NCBI GenBank assembly: GCA_030015575.1
Contig: CM057342.1
Location: 615,689,348-615,753,347, forward strand
Source of the DNA: Agapanthus africanus
Taxonomy: Eukaryota; Streptophyta; Magnoliopsida; Asparagales; Amaryllidaceae
Direction: 5' to 3'
DNA length: 64,000 nt
Shown: positions 11,684-23,176 of the stretch, one piece after another
Position numbering within the stretch: position 1 is the stretch's first letter
Layout of the letters: each line of letters starts with the position of its first letter
Notes under the pieces: model-generated
Databases searched by the model: none
Told to the model about the DNA's origin: nothing
What the model saw: only the letters and a program-made list of their open reading frames with translations
Translations under genes and position numbers: made by a program

Positions 11684-13274
11684 CATGCGAATACACACGC
11701 CTTTGGTAATTGCTATGTCACGAACACTATAGAATTTGCTTAAAATCAGTAACTGTGCATTTGCTTCATGTATGATCCGTAGACTTATACTTGTATATTC
11801 ATTTCATTAAATGGATATATAGGATTGTTAGTTATATATACATACCTCACTGCATCATGATTCATGCATAGCTTCTGGCCGTACTTCGCATGGTATATAC
11901 TACCGTATCATAGATTTCCATCATCACCGGCATGTTTATATATATTGTGATTCTTCTCGAGGATTTCAGTATTGATGGGATTTCTGGATTTTTGGGAAAA
12001 CTGCAAGAATTTTATAAACCTGTTATCGCTTTAAAAATGCAAGGTGCAATTTTCTCGTGATATGATGTATGTGTCGTCCACCATGAGTTTTCCTGATTTA
12101 TGTTAGCTTTCGAGACCCGATTCGAGGAGTTGGATCAACCGTTTCGGGTACATAGTGGACCCGGTATTGTACCCCGAGGCGAGAAGCTCGAATTGTAGAC
12201 GATAGCCTGGCAGGGACAGACTACCTACCGGTGATTGTTGGCGCGGCGGATATCAGGAGGATACCGACTTGGTCGTAAGATTTGATCATATGGGCCGATC
12301 CGGACTGACGGAGCCCGAGTTATCGAGACATTGAGACATTGAGATATTGAGACATTGAGATACTGGGATATAAATATATTGTGTCGATGCTTAATACGGA
12401 TTTTCTGTTGATTTCATTGATGATACTCAGTTTATTGCACAGATGTTTTTTAAGATAAGAATAAAGGTTTTCTTATACCAGACATGTTCAGGTCTCGTGT
12501 TTAATTATGCATTCATGTTGCATTCCTGCTAGTACATAATATCATTTTGAGATACGTGGATTGTGACGCATTTGCGTGTATGGTTACGATATCCTTATTA
12601 GATGTTATTTACTACTCACGAATTGGCAACTCACCCCTGTTGTGCCACAGTATCTCGCAGGTCTGACCCGTCTGCACAGTAGCGGCGGGCGTACTTCCTC
12701 TTTTCGCTTCATTTCATCGATTTGAAGTTTTGCTCATGGGTGGGTTGCGAGGATATTTTATTCCATCATGTATATTATTTTGTATCTTGTATACTCCATC
12801 TACCCTTGTATGTTAGACTAGGCAGTGAGACTCGTGAGACTTGTATTTATGGTGTTTGGTGTCGATGCTCACTTGAGCCGACGTGGTATTTTCTTATTTC
12901 TTGCTTTCGGATGCTTATTTCGCACTTTTGATATACATATTACATGAGCTTGTGATTCCGCCATGGGCGAAGAGCTAGCTCCCACTTGGATATGCCTTTA
13001 TTCATCATTTATATGTATTTTCGTGTGTTGACCCGTTTGGGGGCCAGTATTTACAAAGGAGACTCTACCGAAATTTTCGGGAAAATATGATGTTGCTTTT
13101 AAATGTTTAATGCCACTTATTTTGTTAAAACCACTTGCTTTAAACCAAGTTTTCCTTCACTCTAATTGTTAAACAGTTTAGTTTTCTAGGCTTTGGCTTA
13201 CTTAGATTACGCTACGCCTTTAGACGTTTCGTAATTTAAGCGCCAGTCACGTTCCGTACCTTCGGGTCGTGACA
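11684..13274 (+). mobile_element. Right part of the outer Tekay-like 5' LTR
   Basis: It continues the LTR broken at 1561 and is collinear with 31750-33345. Shared blocks are the GTAATTGC(C/T)ATGTCACG segment, GTCCACCATG with its inverted partner, GAGACCCGATTCGAGGAG, the GGCAACTCACCC block ending in an acceptor-like CTCGCAG at 12660, GAGCTAGCTC at 12972, and the end GGGTCGTGACA. A short gagacattgag microsatellite lies near 12325-12365. No coding frame is supported. Confidence 0.85.
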
Positions 13275-13278
13275 AAGT

Positions 13279-13290
13279 TGGTATCAGAGC
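13279..13290 (+). other. Primer binding site of the outer Tekay-like element
   Basis: TGGTATCAGAGC sits 4 nt after the LTR end TGACA and matches initiator tRNA-Met. The next 190 bp or so are clearly homologous to the start of the LARD-1 interior (33350-33540). Confidence 0.9.
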
Positions 13291-13511
13291 GATAGGTTTT
13301 ACCTTTCTGAGTATGGGATGACCCTTGGTAGATCGAGTAGGTGACTTAAGCAGAGTGACGAGCGTATGTATGTTCCGTGGCGTACTTACGATACGGTACT
13401 CCATCTAAGTGACCTTAGGATATATATTTGCTTGTATTTCCTTCCTTGATTCCGGAAATCCTTTGATTTGATCGCAATGTTCTTATCAATCCTGTTTTTG
13501 CTCCAGACATT

Positions 13512-15587
13512 ATGCCGCCGGAGACTACGAGGGCCAGAGGGCTTCCTCCAGGGATGAGATTAGAGTAGTCTCGTTTGAGACGATGACCAATCAGGACGGT
13601 ACGTCGACCCCTCAGGGATAGAGTGATCCTTCTTCTCCAGGATGGATAGTTAGGCTGGAGTCGAGTATTCAAGACTTGCGACAGATGGTTGGATTGTTAG
13701 TTGAGGTTAGCCGAGCTCCAAGAGCCGATGATGTCCCTCCTACTGCAGGGACTGTGATTGTACCTGCTGCTCAGGTAGTTGTTTCTGTTGTTACCAAGAT
13801 TATTTAAGTATCCTTATTGGAGTTTTTGAGGCTGAAGCCTCCAGTTTTTACCGGCATAGATGCAGCGGAGGATCCGTAGACAATCCTCGACAGGATGGCT
13901 ATGATTTTTCATTCACAGAGATGTTCTGACAATATATGGATTGAGCTTGCGAGTTTTCGTCTAGAGTGGTCTTGCTAAGACATGGTGTGAGTCAATGGAG
14001 AGAGGCCGAGCTGCAGATCTACTTCCTATGACTTAGGATGAGTTCATAGCTATATTTCTTGCTCGTTTCCTTCTGGAGAGCGTTCGAGATGCCGAGATCG
14101 TAGTTTCGAGCCTTTGCGTAAGACTTCAGGGATGACGGTATCCGAGTACAACATTTAGTTTACTCAGCGGTCCGATATACTCATTGCCTGGTGGACACTG
14201 AAGAGAAACGAATAAAGAGGTTCGTATGGAGATTGGGCATGCAATTATTTCTTGCTATTGGTGCCTAACCTTTTGTCACTTACGTCGCTGGTATGAACGC
14301 AACCTTACTGTTGGAGGAGCACATTTCTAAGTTTTCAGTCGTTTTTGGATCGAAGCGGATTTGTACCGGTATGCCAGCTCAGAGGCGGTTAGACGTCGTG
14401 TCAGGTGTTATTTCAATATTTTCTTTCGATGCGCGTATTTCTTTTGTTGTTTGAACTTGTATCTATGCACTTTGTACCGAGTTAGGACCGAGATTCGTCC
14501 TTGTTTGATCTGCCGCTGATTGTTATTATTCCAGTAGGCGAGTCTTTCGTCGCTCGAAATTTTTTTCGTTCGTGTTTGGTTTGTTCGTATCGGAGATAGG
14601 GATTCTTTTGTCAATTTGATTTTCTCGATATGTTTGACTTCGGAGTTCTTTTGAGCATGGATTGTTTAGCCACGTGTTATGCATCCATGGACTGCCGTGA
14701 GAAGGCAGTCAGATTTAGTTTTCCGGGTAAGCCAGTTCTTGTTTGTTTTCAGGGAGACCGTTGCGTCGCCTTTCCCAGTTTGATTTCTTCTTTTTGCGCT
14801 AGTCAGCTTTTGAGAATGGGTGTCAAGAATTCTTGGCGTATGTTTGTGATGTTAGAGTCGCATAGGTCCCGTTGGACCAGGTCCCGATTGGGAGAGAGTT
14901 TCCATACGTCTTTCCTTACAAGTTGCTTGGTTTGTCGCCAGAGCGCGATGTTGAGTTCTGTTTTGACTTGATTCCTGGCACGGAGCCTTTTTCTATACCG
15001 TCATATTGGATGGACCCGGTGGAGCTTAAAGAACTGAAGAATCAGTTGCAAGATTTGTTGGATAGAGGGCTTGTTCGTCTGAGTGCGTCACCTTGGGAAG
15101 CTCTTGTCCTGTTCGTCAAGAAGAAAGACGGCAGTTTGCGTTGTGCGTCGGTTATCGTCAGTTGTATCGGGTTACTGTGCGGAACAAATATTCCTTACCT
15201 CGCATCGACGAATTATGTGATTTGCTCCAAGGTGCGGGGCATTTCTCGAAGATTGACTTAGGGTCGGGTTACCATTAGTTGAGGGTCCGAAAGGATGATA
15301 TTCCGAAGACAACTTTTCACACATGTTACGGGCGTTATAGGTCTTGGTGATGTCGTTCGAGCTCACCAATTCCCCAGCAGCGTTTATGGACTTGATGAAC
15401 CGCATATTCAGGCCATTCTTGATTAGTTATTATTGTGTTCGTTGATGACATTTTAGTATACTTTTGGAACCGAGAGGAGCCTGGGCAGTAATTAAGGATT
15501 TTGTTGCAGACCTGGAGGGAGCGCCAACTATTCGCTAATTTATCTAAGTATGTTTTCTGGTTGGATGGTGTTGACTCCTTGGGTCAC
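13512..15587 (+). pseudogene. gag-pol: Tekay-like gag-pol remnant, truncated by Athila
   Basis: Starting from ATG 13512, pieces of a chromovirus-type polyprotein appear in changing frames. They include a gag segment with LRLKPPVFTG near 13830, a protease C-terminal part with DFGVLLSMDCLA (14630-14760), and reverse transcriptase from PIGREFPYVFP through [35 protein letters not shown] and [12 protein letters not shown] (14872-15280), then FVDDILVY near 15440. A shift lies near 15135 where the RT frame changes, and many stops occur. The frame ends at the Athila junction inside the RT region. Tekay/Del lineage is the best fit. Integrase and the 3' LTR should lie beyond the right edge. Confidence 0.85.
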
Positions 15588-17379
15588 TGTTCAGTCGAAA
15601 ATATTGCAATCTTGAGCATATCAATTTCCTCACTTTCCTAATCATTTAAGGATTGTTGATATAAATATAACACATATTAGCAGTTTTTCTGCAAATTATC
15701 AAATACCACGTGTTATATATATAATCAACGTCTTTTTAAGAAATTGTATGTTTATCATGTCACGCATAATATTCTATATCTCCTACATTTTCCATTGAGA
15801 TTGTGTGCAGAAAACTACCTTAGAACAGATATCGGAATTGCAAATTCACCGACAAAATGCAGCAAGTCAAAGAGTTAAAATCTGGCACCGATTCAAAAGA
15901 GATAAAAAGATTCTAGATGTCACCTGAAGACCCATGTACCAACACAAGAATACACAGGAAAATTGAAGAATCAAGCCCACCAAATGGCCGCGGAACCGCG
16001 GCCGAGTCAGCCCGATCCGCCGCGGATCCACGGCCGATTCTTGGAGCCGGCGGTCGATACTTCTCCAAAAGCTTCCCCTAGCTCCTCTAGCTTATTGGAG
16101 ACGCTTCATACCGTCCTAGCTTCTCGCGGAAGCCACCAGATAATGACCTAGCTTCTTATGCAAGCTTGATAACTACCTTACTCTAGAAACTTCCCTACAA
16201 CTACCTAGCTTCTTTGAGAAGATTAACCTAGATTCTAGTGGAAGATTGGTGAAGAGCTATAAAAGGAGACCTAAGGCTACATTGTAAGGTTGTTGAAAAT
16301 AGCCGATTTCTAGCACACAAACCAAAACCAAATCCAATTCAATCAAGATCCAAATCAAGATTCGTTGAGATCAACATCAATCGAAGACACAGGAAGATCC
16401 TTTACGCGAAGCCGATCATCATCAAGAGCGCGAGATTCTCGACAGGTCCAAGTCTCACGAAGATCGAGCAAAGAGAAAGATCGACGATAAATTCTCTTTT
16501 CAAAGGAGTTATCGAGAACGTTTTCTTGTAAATCTCGAATTGAGAAGTGTAATTTGAAGAAGATTTAATAAAGGTGATCATTCGTTAATTCTCGCTTTCT
16601 TTAAATTCTTGTATTATGAAATTTCTAATTCTTGATTCTTTTGTTTTCGTGATGCGTGAGTGAAATCTCCGCTTGTAAAGGATTCGAGGGAATCGGTTGA
16701 TTAAAAGATGATGAAATCCTAGAACTTATCTTAAGTCTTATGAGAATTATGAAGTTTAGGAAAAAGAATCGTCAATGACCTAATTTGGAATGAGCTCACT
16801 GTTCTTGATAATTTCGTTGCAATTTAGGATTAAATGACTGATGATTCTATTTGCTAAAGGCTAGATTTGAATGATGATCAATGAAAAGACAAGAGATAGT
16901 TATGGGGAAACCCTAGTTTTTTCAATAGATCCCTAATCTTCATTCATCGCCATCGTTCTAGCTATAATTCATCAATAGATAAGCTAAGTCATTATTAGTA
17001 TTCATCATTAATCTTAGTTCCTATCGAATCCTACAAGCTATTCTTCAATTTCTTGATAACTCAAATTGATTTTGAACACTTTCTTGATTTTACTAATTCT
17101 TGAACATTTTCTTGATTTTCTTGAAATGACAACTCAATTAAATCTTGAATCACTTTCTTGAATTTTCTTTACTATTTCTTTCGACTCATCTAAAGCAAGA
17201 TTGAATAAATACACGAATCTTAGTAGACGATCCGTTCTCATTAACGAGATACATCGACACCGTTATTGATTGCGGTTATAAATTCTTTGATTACACATCA
17301 TCGCTTCTTCTTCTTTACTAAACCTTTTTCTTTTCTTTAAAATCAAGAAGTAGAAACAATCAAATTTTACGATTAATCA
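15588..17379 (+). repeat. 5' LTR of Athila
   Basis: About 1.8 kb, from TGTTCAGTCG to TTAATCA just before the primer site. Its first 330 bp match 55329-55659. In the 3' copy the terminal TG reads TT. It contains a GC-rich GCCGCGGAACCGCGGC inverted motif at about 15986-16001 and a TATAAAAG box at 16258. Confidence 0.88.
16258..16265 (+). promoter_or_regulatory. TATA box of the Athila LTR
   Basis: TATAAAAG lies in the middle of the LTR, the expected place for the U3 promoter. Transcription would start some 30 nt downstream. This is the clearest core promoter in the window. Confidence 0.65.
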
Positions 17380-17381
17380 AA

Positions 17382-17399
17382 TGGCGCCGTTGCCGGGGA
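17382..17399 (+). other. Primer binding site of Athila
   Basis: TGGCGCCGTTGCCGGGGA lies just after the 5' LTR. This is the characteristic Athila/Tat-clade primer site, generally ascribed to tRNA-Asp, and differs from the initiator-Met site of the other elements here. Confidence 0.92.
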
Positions 17400-18329
17400 T
17401 TGCGTGCTATTTGAGTTGAAATATTATTATTCCATCAAAAATTTGAATCAAAATCGCATCAAGCGCTTAACGATTTGTGTTTGAATTTTGCAAGGAAATC
17501 TGGAATCACTGCAGCAGGGATAAAAATATTTAGATCATTTCATCTAGATCAGAGGATCCGGGGGAGCATCAGTACCAAATTTCGTTCACAGAACCGTACA
17601 TTTGACAGCGGAACCGCGGCGGGAAGCACGTTTTGGCAGCGGATCCGCAGTGTTCTTGAAGACTTAGGGTTTGAGCTCTCTGTGTTATATTCTCTATTTT
17701 CTTATCTCTCCTCTGATCTGTCCAATAACATCTTTTCTGCAGAATTCTTTGCAAAAATTTGCAGCGCCGCTAAAAAAATTTGCAGCGTGTTTTGATATTA
17801 GTTGTTGTGCATATTTTAATACGGAAATTAAGGGGCAAAGACCAAATTCAGATTAGGTGGGGATTTCATTACCTTTCCTAAGCCCCAAAAATCACAAAAC
17901 TAGCATCTGCATCACCCTCATTAACTAAAAAAAATATCTAGACAAGACTCTAAGGACCGTCGCGCTCACTTAGGACAGAAGAAGGTCGTGGGTAATTTAT
18001 TGCTTATCCGCATTTCTTTTGTGGTGTCTAAAACAAGTGTGTCTAAGGAAAGTGGTTACTTAATTAGGCTCGCTAATTACGTAGCAGAGAACCTCCCGCT
18101 TACATGGCACTTACCTGGGTACAGGAGGGATAAAGAGGCAGTAGAGGATTTAACCTACGATTTTTCTTCTGGAAGTCTAGGAGCGGTCTAGTGACTTGAC
18201 CTAGGTGACCATTAGATCTAGGGTTGCTTGTGCATTTTTTGTAATTTTTCAAAATCTGTCTTTTTCAAACAAACAACACATTTCTCTAATTATCACAAAC
18301 GCTGCCACTTGTGCTAAACTGTTTAGTGC
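17400..18329 (+). other. Athila leader, no gene
   Basis: About 0.9 kb between primer site and gag. It holds a second GCGGAACCGCGGC motif at about 17605, some 220 nt downstream of the primer site. No credible reading frame was found. Confidence 0.7.
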
Positions 18330-20091
18330 ATGCTCGGCTGGACACGGGATTCTAGTTCCCGTCTTGTCCGCATTTCTCCTATCGACTCCGAACTCGGTAA
18401 TTCTACATCTTTTTTTTCCTCACCCACCACCACATCCACCGCAACGGACGGATTTCTATCAAATTTTAACACCACCCTGCCACCGCCCGCAGGTGCGCAG
18501 AATCCACCCCGCATCTCTCTCCAAGAAAGATGCTACCCTATTCGAGGTCCTCTTCCTACCTGTCTTTCCATTCCACCAGCCAACGGTGATAGCTTTGAAA
18601 TCAAACCACACTACATCAATCTTTTACCTAAATTTCACGGTCTCGAGTCTGAAGACGCACGTTTTTATTACCAAATTTGAAAACATATATGCTATGATGG
18701 GCACTTCACAACTTTCTGTGGATGCGACGAGATTGGGTCTTCTCCCGTTCACTTTGTGCGATTTAGCCGAAAAGTGGATTTATAACACAGCCGCATATTC
18801 TATTGCCAACTGGGATGAATTCGTTGTAGCATTCCTTAAGAAATTCTATCCCAATCATAAGACCGCCCGTATCCGTAGCGAAATCAATCAATTTAGCCAA
18901 CTTCCCAATGAACAATTTTGGAAGTGTTTTGAACGATTCAAGGATCTGCTAGTCCAATATCCTCATCACGGAATCCATCAATGAGATCTGTGTCGAATCA
19001 TATATGAGGGCAATAATCCAACAACAAAGCAGATGCTTTAATCCATGTGTCAAGGCAATGTCATGTTTAAAGACGATGGTGAAGCTTGGAAATTTTTAGA
19101 AGATTTCGCTGAAAAAACTTTGCAATGGGAGAGTGTTAGTCAATCAACGTCTAGGGGTGGTATTCATCAACTTGATGTGTCCATAGCAGTCAAAGCTGGA
19201 ATGGAAGCAATGCAAAAGAAACTTGAAGCTATGGAACACAAATTTTTGTTAGCCTCCCTAAATCCGATCACACTCCCTAAAACCGTGTGTGGATGCTGTT
19301 CTGATCCATCACATTTGATGGAAGAATGTCCTTCGAATTCTCTGTTTCAAGGTCAAGAACACACTAATGCTGCATTTCAGCAAAGACCTAGAAACGATCC
19401 TTATTCTTCCAGTTATAATCAGGGTTGGAGGAATCACCCTAATTTCGCTTGGAACCAACACCAAACTAAAAATACGGTTCCAAACCAAAATAATTTTCAA
19501 AAGGTCCCTCCACAACAACAACAACCACGACAACTGAGTCAGCACCCTTTTCAACCATAAAATTTTCAAAATCCGGCCAACACTTCTGCACCATATAATA
19601 ATTCCTTGCAATTGACCGGTACTAATAATTCCACTTCACTCGAACACACCATGAATTTGTTTCTGAAAAATTTCATGCAAGTTTTGGCTGAGATAAAGTC
19701 TTTTGTCGATAATATAAAGAAGGACTCCACCTCCCACGGTGAGAGTAATAAATCGATAGAAACACAAATTGCACGATTAAACGCCGAAATGAGTGCTAGA
19801 GAGAAAGGGAAACTTCCATCTCAACCTCTAACGAATCCTGGGCATTCACAACACTACAATGTGAATGCCATCACAACGTTGAGATCTGGAAGAGTGCTGA
19901 AAAATCAAGTCGGTGAACAGATTGATGAAATAATCAATGACACCCCGTCTTCCACTTCCACATCCACTTCCACTTCTATTTCCACTTCCATTTCCACTTC
20001 TGACCCTTGTTCGTCTACCCCACCACCTTCTTCCGTGCCTATCCTCCGTTTTCCTCAAGGCTCGAACCCTCAGCCCACTTCTTCTAGTTAA
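18330..20091 (+). pseudogene. gag: Athila gag, frameshifted and with stops
   Basis: The N-terminal part is read from 18330 (LLPKFHGLESED, 18619-18654). The frame then changes near 18680, and the capsid part continues as LGLLPFTLCDLAEKWIYN, FLKKFYPNHKT and CFERFKDLLVQYPHHGI to a stop at 18982. The same frame resumes to 19560 with a perfect C-x2-C-x4-H-x4-C zinc knuckle (CGCCSDPSHLMEEC, about 19288-19329), then a Gln/Asn-rich stretch. The C-terminal region (19606-20091) has a Ser/Thr-rich tract. Gag would form the virus-like particle and bind element RNA. At least one frameshift and several stops prevent a full product. Confidence 0.88.
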
Positions 20092-20148
20092 CCAAAGACA
20101 ATTCCCACCTTAATTCTGGGATCTGTTCCACCTACACGACCTTCTCCA

Positions 20149-21388
20149 ATGTCGTACCCAGCTCTTATTGCTAAAGCTCCTTATCCGAATAGGTTAAGTG
20201 GAAACAAACTAAGTCTACATATGGAGAAGATTCTGGAAATGTTTAAACTGGTTAATATCAACATCCCTCTCCTAGATGCTATACAACAAGTCCCAGCTTA
20301 TGCGAAAAATCTTAAGGACTTGTGCACTAGGAAGAGGAAGACTCAAGTGCCCAAAAAGGTATTCATGACAAATAATGTTAGCATTGCTTTTACCCTACAA
20401 TTACCAAAGAAACGTAAGGACCCTGAATGTCCTACAATATCGATTTCAATTTGGGGTAAAAATATTAACCGTGCTTTACTTGACTTTGGCGCTAGTGTTA
20501 ACCTGCTTCCATACTCTGTCTACAAGCAGTTAGGGATTGGAGAGTTGAAACCAGCTCATTGTACTCTCTAGATGGTAGATCGATCTATCACCAAATCTCA
20601 GGGTGAACTTGAGGATGTGTTGATAAAAGTCAGGGAATTTTTATTCCCTGTGAACTTTATTGTTCTAGATACACAACCTGTAGCGAACCCACGGAACCAA
20701 ATTCCGGTGATTCTCGGTCGACCCTTCCTAGCCACTTCCAATGCTGTCATTAATTGTCGAAACGGTTATATGACCCTATCCTTCGGGTAGATGTCAATTA
20801 AGCTAAACATTTATAAGATTGGAAGTCAGCCATCTGAACCCTCTGCTCATTTGCTTGATGTTTGTTCTGTCCACGAGATAGCTTCCGAAAGCTGAAGGTT
20901 GATGAACTTTGCTTTGATGATCTCGACAACATTAGCACATCATTGCTTGATCTTGCACTTGATCATAGTGACGACATCATTGACGAGTTCACTCCTGAGT
21001 CTGAAGAATTTGACTCTTCACTTTCCGAGTCTGTATCCTTTGCTGGCTATGAACTTCTTCGAGAGTCCGAATATCATTCGCTTACCCCACCTTCTATTGT
21101 CTCTCCGCCAACATTAGATCTCAAACTGCTACCTTCTCATCTTAAATATGCATATTTAGGTGAGAATGAGTCTTTGCCTGTGATCATATCCGCTTCTCTA
21201 GCCTTAGAGCAAGAAAACTCTCTTTTGATGGTCTTGAGATCTAATAGGCAAACATTTGGTTGGACAATGGCCGACATCAAAGGGATTAGTCCCTTGATTG
21301 TTGAACATTATATACATTTGATGGATAAACCTGAGCCAACCTGAGAACCACAAAGACGGTTAAATCCCGTCTTGAAGGAGGTGGTAAA
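20149..21388 (+). pseudogene. pol: Athila pol, 5' part (protease and start of RT)
   Basis: The protease region carries NRALLDFGASVNLLPYSVYK with the aspartic core D-F-G-A-S (Athila relatives usually have DLGAS). Further on is VILGRPFLATSNAVINCRNG, typical of this clade. A stop at 20569-20571 and another after LSFG (20788) break the frame. The last segment (20862-21340) leads into RT, and the CACTA insertion falls between codons of an RRLNP..LKEVV motif ahead of RT. The frame resumes at 51308. Confidence 0.88.
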
Positions 21389-21940
21389 CACTACTACAAA
21401 TAAGGGTTGCCCCTATGGATTTATCTGTAGGGGAAAACCACTGCCCCTACGGATATATCCATAGGGGCAAAAAAATACCCTGTAGGTACAAACGCCGTAG
21501 GTGCAAGTTGAAGCCCTGAACTTGCCCCTACGGACAAAAACTTGCCCCTACGGAGTACTGTATAGGTCCCTTTTCCCCTACGGAGTAGGCCGTAGGGGCA
21601 AAAAAATTATTTTATTTACGGTTTTTTGAAATATATTACTTGTACTTACGGATGAAACCCTAGGACCAAGTTATAGCCCCTATGGATACATGCGTAGGTA
21701 CATATCCATAGGGGCAAAATATCAAAAATCCTGATATTTTGCCCCTACGGATAACTCCGTAGGGGCTTTTGTTTGCCCCTACAGATATATCCGTAGGGGC
21801 ATTCCCAACCCCCTGATACTGAGATCAGGGGGGAAAATATCAGTTATTCTGATATTGTGCCCCTACTGTTTAATCCGTAGGGGCAACATGTGTACCTACG
21901 GATTAATCCGTAGGTACATATTATCTGTTTTTTTTAAAAA
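21389..21940. repeat. Left terminal and subterminal repeats of the CACTA element
   Basis: Many direct and inverted copies of a CCCCTACGGAT unit occur. Several are back-to-back palindromes, for example 21443-21468, 21739-21765 and 21775-21800 (CCCCTACGGAT..ATCCGTAGGGG type). In En/Spm such subterminal units are the binding sites for the TNPA protein. That role here is inferred. Confidence 0.88.
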
Positions 21941-22195
21941 AGGGCTGCCTGATTTTTTCTAGCCCTGTGCACAATAATATATACATCAATCAAATATAAA
22001 ATTAATCATCATACAACATATATCGCAATATTCATAATCACATCTCACGCATATAATATACAAAAGAAACCAAAAAACTGAATATGATATAAATATAAAC
22101 CAATATCAATATCGTCCAAAATGTTTCAAAATGTAGTACAATATGTATCATATAGATAAATACATGTTTCAAAAAATAAGAATCAAAAAGCTACC

Positions 22196-23176
22196 CTAGC
22201 TCGGTCCAGCTCCACCTATGATAAACGCTAGAATCTGGCGCGCCTGCTCCTCGGTCAATAAACCATGCAATTCGGCGCGTGCGGGAGTCTGAGCGGGCTG
22301 TGGAGCTGGCGATGTGGTCTGCGCAGCCGCCGTCGAGGTAGTGGGTTGCGAAGCCTCGGCTGTGGGAGTCTGAACGGGCGGTGGAGCTATAGGAGCTGTC
22401 TGCGGAACCGCAGCCAATGTATTGGCTTGCGGAGCAGCAGCCGAAGGAGATGCATGTAGAGGCTCGGCCGATATACCCTGTCGCGTCTGGACCTAACGTG
22501 TGTAATAAGCGTGTAAGAACTGTGTATTATTCGAATTCGTATCATTATCAAGTGATTTCGAAACCCCATTTGGATATCTAGTTTGGAAAACCGTAGTTTA
22601 TTTTAATTAGATATGTATGTATGATTAATCAAACCTAAGCCTACAACCAAATAAGCTCAGGCTACGTACTAATTATGGATATGTTGATATCTATAATATG
22701 ACATGATATTTTACTATAAAGTAGTATACATACCAGCATCTCCTTCAACTCCTGAACGGTGGCCCTCAAGCTCTCCAGTTCCTGCTGGACACGTCGCTCA
22801 CTGGAGACGGAGGAAGTAACCGCCGGGGTGGAGTCCAACCTCATATGGGCCCTGCAAGGGCCTTGTCCCCGGCCTCTCACCCAACCTCCGTGGTGCCCTC
22901 CGTGTGCGGCGTCCAGGACAGGGGTCAGCAGCCTCAGATCGCTCTGTCCGGTAAAATCGATCCCCGAGGCCTCGGCCTGCTCAACCACCCGCTCCTACAC
23001 CCAAATTAAGCAGTAAAGTATAGGTATAAAATTTAAATTTGAACCTTCCAAAACTAAAATTTCAAATATGGGTAGAATAAATATTAACACTTACGCAATA
23101 CTCCTGGGTAGCGACGTCGGGATATCGAAGCTCGCCCGTGGCGGGATCTGTCGAGGTGCCGTGGACGGCAAGATAT
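22196..23176 (-). pseudogene. tnpA-like: CACTA tnpA-like gene, 3' exons
   Basis: Three exon pieces are visible on the minus strand. 23176-23095 is the rest of an exon broken by Angela(-), with donor GTAAGT. 22994-22734 starts after an acceptor GTGTAG, encodes ERVVEQAEASG and ends at donor GTATGT. 22492-22196 starts after acceptor CACGTTAG, is Ala/Pro/Gln-rich, and ends LLTEEQARQILAFII..GPS and a stop. All junctions are phase 0 and free of stops. The upstream exons are at 45864-46462. The family resembles plant Transposase_24-type proteins that bind subterminal repeats. The AT-rich stretch 21941-22195 is its probable 3' untranslated region. Confidence 0.72.
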
